A DNA stretch of 11,360 nucleotides. Source: Nitrospirota bacterium. GTDB lineage: Bacteria > Nitrospirota > Nitrospiria > Nitrospirales > UBA8639. The translations under genes and the position numbers were made by a program. Of this stretch, positions 6,666 to 11,360 are shown piece by piece; the stretch's first letter is position 1, and the number at the start of each line of letters is the position of its first letter. The notes below the pieces were generated by a model. It ran no database searches, was not told where the DNA came from, and saw only the letters and a program-made list of their open reading frames with translations. The stretch lies in the NCBI GenBank assembly GCA_020348185.1, contig CP070743.1, forward strand, positions 2,320,482 through 2,331,841, written 5' to 3'.

Positions 6666-6977
6666 CTATAGGGAGGCCTTCAATTCCTCCAGGTTCTTAA
6701 TTACCAGGAGGTCGCCATTTGTTTTGGCAATCTCAACGCCTTTCGCGCACACTTCTCGACATTTTTCGATTTCGTGATTGTTCTGAAGTGACTGTGCCAG
6801 TGCATAAAAGGCTGCTGAGTAGGTTGGTTTGACTTGAACGCAATTCTCCAAGGCTGAAATGGCTTCCGGCCAATTTTCCTCTCCCATGTAAGCCTTTCCC
6901 AGCCCAAACCAGAGGGTTTCATCGTTAGGGTCAATCTTTAGCACTTTTTTAAATTGTTCTATTTTAGGGTCTGCCAT
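6666..6977 (-). CDS. small TPR-repeat protein
   Basis: This 103-residue protein is almost wholly tetratricopeptide repeats: about 2-34 (IDPNDETLWFGLGKAYMGEE), 35-68 (NWPEAISALENCVQVKPTYSAA and on) and 69-100. The helix-turn-helix signature residues (W/L/G/Y, then A, then P) are clear in the first two. TPRs bind other proteins or act as scaffolds; nothing shows the partner. There is no signal peptide, so it is probably cytoplasmic. The start is well supported by AAGGA at 6984-6988 (complement), six bases before the ATG. It is a single-gene unit, convergent with the gene ending at 6603 and divergent from the deacetylase homologue at 7204. Confidence 0.82.
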   Translation of the reverse strand: MADPKIEQFKKVLKIDPNDETLWFGLGKAYMGEENWPEAISALENCVQVKPTYSAAFYALAQSLQNNHEIEKCREVCAKGVEIAKTNGDLLVIKNLEELKASL

Positions 6978-7137
6978 TGGATGTCCTTATAAATCGATAA
7001 CCATCGAGTGGGTCAACAATTGAGCAGGCTATCATGTTGTCATTCCCGTTGTCTAACCATTTAGCCTATGCTAGCATCGAATCGCTAAATGCAATATCAA
7101 GGATAAAAGATTCTAAGAGTCAAAAAATTCTTTACTT

Positions 7138-7172
7138 GAAACCTGAAACCCGAAACCAGAAACCTGAACCCC
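7138..7172 (+). repeat. heptanucleotide tandem repeat (GAAACCN, five units)
   Basis: Four consecutive units GAAACCT, GAAACCC, GAAACCA, GAAACCT are followed by a degenerate fifth, GAACCCC. They lie in the 226-base divergent spacer between the TPR gene and the deacetylase homologue, ending 31 bases before the latter's ATG. The rest of the spacer (6978-7137) shows only the TPR gene's ribosome-binding site. Confidence 0.75.
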
Positions 7173-7203
7173 AGATTTATATTGGGTTCCTAGTCCCTGA
7201 ACC

Positions 7204-8148
7204 ATGGGACGTGTAGGGTTTCTTTTCCATCCTGCTTTTCTAGACCATGAGATGGGGGCCGGCCATCCGGAATCACCCGATCGGCTCAGGGCGATTCAAT
7301 CTCACCTCCAATCCACAAAAACGTTAGATCAACTGGTTCTTCTTGAGCCTCAAATGGCTTCAAAGGATTGGATTGCCGAAGTGCATACGAGATCGTATAT
7401 TGATAGCCTCGAAAGCCGTGCTCCCCTTTCCGGCTATACCTCCCTGGATCCTGATACCACCATGTCCCCCGGGACATTACGTGCCGCCTATTTGGCCGCC
7501 GGGGGGGCAATCAAGGCGGTGGATGCTATCATGAATCAGCAGGTCGACCAGGCTTTCTGTGCCCTTCGCCCTCCGGGACACCATGCGGAAACCAACCGAG
7601 CCATGGGTTTTTGCTTTTTCAATAATATTGCGATTGCGGCTCGGTATGCCCAGAAACATCATGGACTGAGGCGAGTGCTAATTGTAGATTGGGATGTGCA
7701 CCATGGAAATGGCACCCAACATACATTTGATGAGGATCCAACCGTGTTATTTTTCAGTACCCATCAATATCCTCACTATCCTGGAACAGGCCATTCCTCG
7801 GAAATTGGACGAGGGGATGGTAAAGGGCTGACCATTAATATTCCGATGTCGGGTGGTGAGGGGGATGAGGAGTATTGCGAAGTGTTTCAGAATGAGTTGG
7901 TTCCGGCTGCAGAGGCATTTAAGCCGGAGTTGGTTCTTATCTCGGCCGGCTTCGATGCGCATCGGGATGATCCCTTGGCGAGCATGAATTTAACAGAAGA
8001 GGGCTATGGGTCACTTACCAGGATGGTCACAGAAATTGCCAAACGTCACGCATCAGGGAGAGTGATATCCTGCCTTGAAGGGGGGTACCACCTGCAAGGG
8101 CTTGCCGCCTCAGTCAACCGCCATATTGTAGGCCTGTTGGAAGCGTAA
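7204..8148 (+). CDS. histone deacetylase / acetylpolyamine amidohydrolase family protein
   Basis: This 314-residue protein is a full-length zinc-dependent deacetylase of the arginase/deacetylase fold. In bacteria such enzymes remove acetyl groups from polyamines, small amides or protein lysines; the true substrate is unknown. Signatures: GHPESPDRLRAI (20-31), RPPGHHAE (122-129) with the catalytic His pair H126/H127, GFCFFNNIAIAA (135-146), and VDWDVHHGNGTQ (161-172) with zinc ligands D164 and H166; the third ligand is D251 in SAGFDAHRDDPL. The transition-state Tyr is Y295 in LEGGYH. All key residues are present, so it should be active, and the pattern is closest to class II enzymes. No Shine-Dalgarno sequence is seen; two overlapping hairpins lie directly before the ATG. 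The cytochrome gene starts three bases after its stop, implying an operon. Confidence 0.92.
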   Translation: MGRVGFLFHPAFLDHEMGAGHPESPDRLRAIQSHLQSTKTLDQLVLLEPQMASKDWIAEVHTRSYIDSLESRAPLSGYTSLDPDTTMSPGTLRAAYLAAGGAIKAVDAIMNQQVDQAFCALRPPGHHAETNRAMGFCFFNNIAIAARYAQKHHGLRRVLIVDWDVHHGNGTQHTFDEDPTVLFFSTHQYPHYPGTGHSSEIGRGDGKGLTINIPMSGGEGDEEYCEVFQNELVPAAEAFKPELVLISAGFDAHRDDPLASMNLTEEGYGSLTRMVTEIAKRHASGRVISCLEGGYHLQGLAASVNRHIVGLLEA

Positions 8149-8151
8149 ATT

Positions 8152-9444
8152 ATGGATCAAAAGAGGAGACGACGGGGAGGAGTTTTGATTTTCCTCATAT
8201 TCCTTGGCGTGGTCTCGGCATACCTATTTTACACCGAACTTCGACCCACAGTCATTTTTGGATTGCGGGACGACTATGCTCGAGCGATTCCTTACCAAAA
8301 AGTTCCGGCCGGTCTGAATAGTTTGAAAGCCAAGGAATGTGGTCGGTGCCATAAAGCGATTTATGAAGAGTGGAAGTCGAGTATTCATGCTCATGCCTAC
8401 CAGGATCCTTTCTTTCAAGCCTATTGGAAAAAAGATGACAATATTTGGGTGTGTTTAAACTGTCATACCCCCCTGGAAAATCAACAGCCGACTCTGATTC
8501 AGGAAATTCCCCGCGGTCGGGTTGAACGGGCCGTTCAAATTCCCAATATGAATTATGATCCTGAATACCAAAACGAAGGGGTGACGTGTGCGGTGTGTCA
8601 TGTGAAAGATGGAGTCATTCATGGTCCCTATGATGATTCTGCTGCTCCTCATCCGGTCCAGTTTGATCCAAAGTTCCGGACCAAACAGATCTGTTATCGG
8701 TGTCACAATGTTGTGTCAGGGCCGTTCCAGTTTTATAACGTCGGGCCCTGTGGCACCTATGCCGAATATGAGGGGGAATTCTTTATGAAAGAAAAGGGGA
8801 TGATCTGTCAGAGTTGTCATATGCCCGAGGTGACACGGCCTGTGGCCCAGGGTGGCCCCATTCGATCGGGGCGCCGTCATCTTTGGAGAGGAGGGCACGA
8901 TCCGGATATGATTAAGCGAGCGGTGGCCGTTCAGGTCATGGCCGATCCGCCGCAGCCTCAACCTGGCGAACGGGTGACGTTTACCCTCACGCTCATCAAT
9001 GCCGGGGCTGGGCATAAGATTCCAACCGGCGATCCTGATCGGCATTTTACCGTCGAATTCTTGGTTAGGGATGCGGAAAAGAAAGTGGTTCGGCATCAGG
9101 CTGATACGATGGGGCGTTGGATCCTCTGGCAGCCGGTGATTTGGGAAGTGTATGATAATCGGCTCTTGCCGCTGGCCAGTCGGGATTACGAATTCACCTA
9201 TGACGTTCCCGAAGACGCCAGGAATTGGATAGTTCAAACCCGGATTCGTTATCATATTTTGACTGATGACCAGCATGAAATGCTTCGAGAGAAGTATGAA
9301 TTAACAGCCAAGGATCCCTATGTGTTCACGATTTATGAACGAGACTTTCCACTGGATGAATCCCTTTCTGTGGCCTTACAGGATCAACCCCTTGATCCGC
9401 GCGTGGGATGTGCCAAGGAGATGGAGCCCGGTTCAGTGGGATAA
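8152..9444 (+). CDS. membrane-anchored five-haem cytochrome c (cytochrome c554/c' type)
   Basis: This 430-residue protein has five CxxCH haem-attachment motifs: CGRCH (63-67), CLNCH (101-105), CAVCH (146-150), CYRCH (181-185) and CQSCH (219-223, followed by MPEV). Other histidines, such as H79, H81, H157, H243 and H249, could be the second iron ligands. A basic start (KRRRR at 4-8) and one hydrophobic segment (11-28) form an uncleaved anchor, putting the haems in the periplasm. Residues about 255-400 carry no haem and look like a beta-sandwich (RVTFTLTLINAGAGHKIPTG at 274-293), a domain seen at the end of several multihaem cytochromes. It should carry electrons; donor and acceptor are unknown. 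It begins three bases after the deacetylase stop, with a weak GGAAG at 8139-8143. Maturation would need the Ccm/Ccs system, not in this window. Confidence 0.9.
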   Translation: MDQKRRRRGGVLIFLIFLGVVSAYLFYTELRPTVIFGLRDDYARAIPYQKVPAGLNSLKAKECGRCHKAIYEEWKSSIHAHAYQDPFFQAYWKKDDNIWVCLNCHTPLENQQPTLIQEIPRGRVERAVQIPNMNYDPEYQNEGVTCAVCHVKDGVIHGPYDDSAAPHPVQFDPKFRTKQICYRCHNVVSGPFQFYNVGPCGTYAEYEGEFFMKEKGMICQSCHMPEVTRPVAQGGPIRSGRRHLWRGGHDPDMIKRAVAVQVMADPPQPQPGERVTFTLTLINAGAGHKIPTGDPDRHFTVEFLVRDAEKKVVRHQADTMGRWILWQPVIWEVYDNRLLPLASRDYEFTYDVPEDARNWIVQTRIRYHILTDDQHEMLREKYELTAKDPYVFTIYERDFPLDESLSVALQDQPLDPRVGCAKEMEPGSVG

Positions 9445-9459
9445 CAAGGATTTTTGCAT

Positions 9460-9465
9460 GAGGAG
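9460..9465 (+). promoter_or_regulatory. ribosome-binding site that fixes the sulfurtransferase start
   Basis: GAGGAG lies six bases before ATG 9472, an ideal spacing. An in-frame TTG at 9454 would give a protein six residues longer (extra LHEETS), but it would put this strong site inside the gene, so ATG 9472 is preferred. Confidence 0.8.
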
Positions 9466-9471
9466 ACATCA

Positions 9472-10341
9472 ATGGTTCAGGATTATTTGATCGATACCGA
9501 AACTTTAGCACAAAATTTGGGCCGCGAAGATTTGGTGATTATTGATGTGCGAGGGGCTGCGGCCTATTCCTCGCATATCCCCCGCGCCGTCCACTCCACC
9601 TGGCATGAATTCAGTGATCCTTCCGCGGTTGCGAAGGGACTGCTAGAGCCCGATGTCTCACGTATCGAGCAACGCCTGCAGTCTCTGGGAATCAATAACA
9701 CGAGCGATATCGTGATCTATTCGAATCCGTTTGATAACTGGGGAGATGAGGGGAGAATGTTTTGGATGCTCCAGTATTTGGGGCATCCCAGCGTCCGAAT
9801 TTTGGATGGGGGGTGGGTGAAATGGGTGCAGGAGCATCGGCCTTATGATCATGAGCCCAATAGGCCCAAACCCGGGAATTTTCGTGCTTCTGTTCGCCCG
9901 GAAATTATGGTGATGAAGGACGAGTTGAAAAAAATTGTCAAACGGGCTCATCCCGATACCGTCATTGTCGATGCCCGAAGTGTCGAGGAATATGCCGGTA
10001 AAGAGATCGAGGGCCTTCCCCGGGCCGGCCATATTCCCTCCGCCATTAATATTCCATGGAATGGGTTTCTCAATCCCGACGCCACGGTGAAGGATCCTGA
10101 GGGCATTAGAAAGATGTTTGACGACTATGGACTCCACGAGAAACAAGAAATTATTACTTATTGCTTAGGGGGAATCCGGTCAGCGTGGGTTTATTTTCTG
10201 TTGCGACTTATCGGATACGACAAGGTCAGGACCTATCCCGGGTCGTGGTGGGAATGGAGCCGGGATTTTGCCGCTCCGGCTGAAAAAGATGTGAAGCTGT
10301 TGTATAAAGTGACGAACCCGACCGAGGCCAAACCATCTTGA
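9472..10341 (+). CDS. two-domain thiosulfate sulfurtransferase (rhodanese)
   Basis: From ATG 9472 this is a 289-residue protein of the classical two-rhodanese-domain size. The enzyme moves a sulfane sulfur from thiosulfate or 3-mercaptopyruvate to an acceptor such as cyanide or a thiol. The N-terminal domain (about 5-122: VIIDVRGAAAYSSHIPRAVH, LDGGWVKWV) lacks a catalytic Cys, having YSNPFDNWG where the active loop would be. The C-terminal domain (145-268) keeps DARSVEEY (167-174) and AGHIPSAINIPW (185-196), and the active loop CLGGIRS with C231. The CxxGxR[ST] loop fits thiosulfate sulfurtransferases better than mercaptopyruvate enzymes (CGSGVTA-like), though specificity is inferred. No signal peptide is seen, so it is probably cytoplasmic. 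It follows the cytochrome by 27 bases, making a likely three-gene operon. Confidence 0.9.
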   Translation: MVQDYLIDTETLAQNLGREDLVIIDVRGAAAYSSHIPRAVHSTWHEFSDPSAVAKGLLEPDVSRIEQRLQSLGINNTSDIVIYSNPFDNWGDEGRMFWMLQYLGHPSVRILDGGWVKWVQEHRPYDHEPNRPKPGNFRASVRPEIMVMKDELKKIVKRAHPDTVIVDARSVEEYAGKEIEGLPRAGHIPSAINIPWNGFLNPDATVKDPEGIRKMFDDYGLHEKQEIITYCLGGIRSAWVYFLLRLIGYDKVRTYPGSWWEWSRDFAAPAEKDVKLLYKVTNPTEAKPS

Positions 10342-10415
10342 TCTTCAGGCGTAGCCATGCGAGGATAGAAAAAGTTCTTTTGGGCATTCATGTCGGTGTT
10401 ACTCATTTAATAACC

Positions 10416-10422
10416 AAGGAGG
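10416..10422 (+). promoter_or_regulatory. strong ribosome-binding site of the SmbP gene
   Basis: AAGGAGG is a near-perfect Shine-Dalgarno sequence six bases before ATG 10429. This settles the start against the in-frame TTG at 10423, which would overlap the site's spacer. It is the best such site in the window and suggests high translation of SmbP. Confidence 0.85.
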
Positions 10423-10428
10423 TTGCGA

Positions 10429-10782
10429 ATGCATCGAATGAGAATTCATACGGCTTTATTGGCTAGTATATTTCTTTCAGTATTATTTATGGTCTTGTGT
10501 ACATCTCCGGTCCTGGCAGGCAATCCGCATGTTGATGAGGCCATTGCCCACGCCCAAGGGGCGGCCAAGCATGGAGGGATGGGACATGCCGATGCTCTTG
10601 TTGAACATGCTGAAGAAGCGCTGATGCATGCCCAAGCGGCCCAGAAGGAAGTGAATAATCCTCATTTGGATGAAGGCGTGAGGGAACTCCAGGAAGCTAT
10701 TAAGCATGGAAAGAAGGGTCATGCAGAAGAGGGGACAAAACACGCGAAGAGTGCCGTTATGCATTTGAAAGAGGTCAATTAA
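10429..10782 (+). CDS. smbP: SmbP-like periplasmic His-rich small metal-binding protein
   Basis: This 117-residue precursor has a signal peptide at 1-30 (hydrophobic core about 9-24, cut after SPVLA) and an 87-residue mature protein. The mature part is helical with 11 histidines spaced about every seven residues (for example HAEEALMHAQ, KHGKKGHAEEGTKHAK). This matches SmbP of Nitrosomonas europaea, a periplasmic four-helix protein that binds several Cu, Ni or Zn ions and is thought to buffer metals. Residues 32-71 and 77-116 are two copies of one unit, 18 of 40 positions identical, both starting NPH. There is no cysteine in the mature protein. An 87-base gap with a strong ribosome-binding site separates it from the sulfurtransferase gene, and a strong terminator follows, so it may be its own transcript. 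The family is recalled from memory; metal preference is not readable from the sequence. Confidence 0.88.
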   Translation: MHRMRIHTALLASIFLSVLFMVLCTSPVLAGNPHVDEAIAHAQGAAKHGGMGHADALVEHAEEALMHAQAAQKEVNNPHLDEGVRELQEAIKHGKKGHAEEGTKHAKSAVMHLKEVN

Positions 10783-10805
10783 TAATCGCCTTCGAAATTA
10801 GGGCT

Positions 10806-10841
10806 AAAAAAGCGGGTAGGGGAGACCTATCCGCTTTTTTT
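10806..10841 (+). terminator. strong Rho-independent terminator after SmbP
   Basis: AGCGGGTAGG (10811-10820) pairs with CCTATCCGCT (10826-10835), with one G-T wobble, around the loop GGAGA. A-run 10806-10811 and T-run 10835-10841 extend the stem and give the U-tract. The A-run on the other side means it may also work on the minus strand. It ends SmbP transcription only 17 bases before the next gene. Confidence 0.92.
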
Positions 10842-10858
10842 ATCTCAGGACTTTGATT

Positions 10859-11360
10859 TTGAAAGTTGGATTGTATCAATTTGCACCGGTATTTGGGGAA
10901 GTCAAAACCAACCTCGATAGGGTAGCGAGTCAAATAGAGTCCATCGAGTGTGATCTTCTTGTCTTGCCCGAATTTGCCATGACCGGCTACCAATTTATTT
11001 CGAGAGATGAGGTCATGAGCCTAGCCGAGCCAGTGCCGGATGGTCCGACGACAAGTCGATTGGCCGAGTTGGCGCGATCACGCAACATGTACGTCGTGGC
11101 CGGACTCCCCGAGAGGCAGGAAAACCAATTGTTTAATTCGGCGGTATTAGTCGGCCCTCAAGGATTTCTGGGAGTGTATCGGAAGACTCATCTTTTTTTT
11201 GAAGAGACGCTATTTTTTTCACCAGGCGATACTGGCTTCCCCGTATGGGATATTGGTATGGCCCGAATTGGTATTCTCATCTGCTTTGATTGGTATTATC
11301 CGGAATCAGCTCGAACCTTGGCCCTCAAGGGAGCCGATATTCTTTGTCATCCGTCAAATT
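10859..11360 (+). CDS. nitrilase-superfamily carbon-nitrogen hydrolase, 3' end missing
   Basis: An open frame from TTG at 10859 runs to the right edge, 167 residues visible of a family usually 260-300 long. Members hydrolyse amides, nitriles or carbamoyl groups with a Glu-Lys-Cys site, and all three are visible: E38 in LPEFAMTGY, K109 in YRKTHLF, and the nucleophile C142 in ICFDWYYPES. It begins KVGLYQFAPVFGEVKTNL, the typical first strand of the fold. The TTG start is chosen because the family begins exactly there and AGGA (10847-10850) lies eight bases upstream; no ATG occurs before residue 41. Cys followed by FDWYYPE is more like amidases and carbamoylputrescine or omega-amidase types than true nitrilases; the substrate cannot be told. 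It is separated from SmbP by the terminator, so it needs a promoter in the short gap or read-through. Confidence 0.88.
   Translation, partial: MKVGLYQFAPVFGEVKTNLDRVASQIESIECDLLVLPEFAMTGYQFISRDEVMSLAEPVPDGPTTSRLAELARSRNMYVVAGLPERQENQLFNSAVLVGPQGFLGVYRKTHLFFEETLFFSPGDTGFPVWDIGMARIGILICFDWYYPESARTLALKGADILCHPSN

Noticed and set aside
7138..7172. Short repeat as a CRISPR remnant
   Set aside because: Units are 7 bases, directly adjacent, with no spacers and no cas genes.
7034..7216. Plus-strand 60-codon frame before the deacetylase homologue
   Set aside because: Its tail (KPETRNQKPEPQ) is the translated heptad repeat, and it overlaps the deacetylase start.
8716..9276. Long antisense frame (186 codons) within the cytochrome gene
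   Set aside because: The plus strand carries unmistakable haem motifs and family sequence; the antisense frame matches nothing.
9658..10146. Antisense frame of 162 codons in the sulfurtransferase gene
   Set aside because: Shadow of a well-supported rhodanese frame.

Overview
The window looks like chromosomal DNA of a chemolithotrophic bacterium close to Nitrospira, with roughly balanced base composition. The strongest pointers are a SmbP-type periplasmic His-rich metal-binding protein (a family first described in the ammonia oxidiser Nitrosomonas europaea), a membrane-anchored five-haem cytochrome c, and an LpoA-like TPR/periplasmic-binding protein. The genus is an inference from gene content and general memory of such genomes, not from a search. 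There is no rRNA, tRNA, insertion sequence, prophage or CRISPR array.

Layout. 1-1952 (minus): a partial LpoA-like protein whose 3' end lies beyond the left edge. 1953-2393: a 441-base divergent spacer. 2394-3320: a complete XerC/XerD tyrosine recombinase. 3479-3664: a small zinc-ribbon protein. 3888-4556: a flavodoxin-fold protein with an export signal, whose last codons run into a REP-like GC-rich repeat. 4765-5727: a serine/threonine dehydratase-type PLP enzyme, followed 36 bases later by an unrecognised protein (5764-6603) with a possible nuclease-like core. A small TPR protein (6666-6977, minus) converges on it across a palindrome-rich gap with four GAGATCT copies.

7204-10341 is the most operon-like part. 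A class II-type histone deacetylase/acetylpolyamine amidohydrolase homologue, a five-haem cytochrome c and a two-domain thiosulfate sulfurtransferase follow each other with gaps of 3 and 27 bases. Then come SmbP (10429-10782), a strong intrinsic terminator (10806-10841), and the 5' part of a nitrilase-superfamily amidohydrolase starting with TTG and running off the right edge.

How it fits together: most genes are housekeeping or stress-related (chromosome dimer resolution, amino-acid deamination, cell-envelope assembly). The distinctive theme is periplasmic redox and metal handling: the exported flavodoxin, the membrane-tethered multihaem cytochrome, the sulfurtransferase and SmbP. I see no complete, clearly new multi-gene defence or mobile system. 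The items most worth a second look are the deacetylase-cytochrome-sulfurtransferase cluster, the exported flavodoxin with its repeat-derived tail, the possible nuclease at 5764, the internally duplicated SmbP, and several small repeats in the intergenic gaps.
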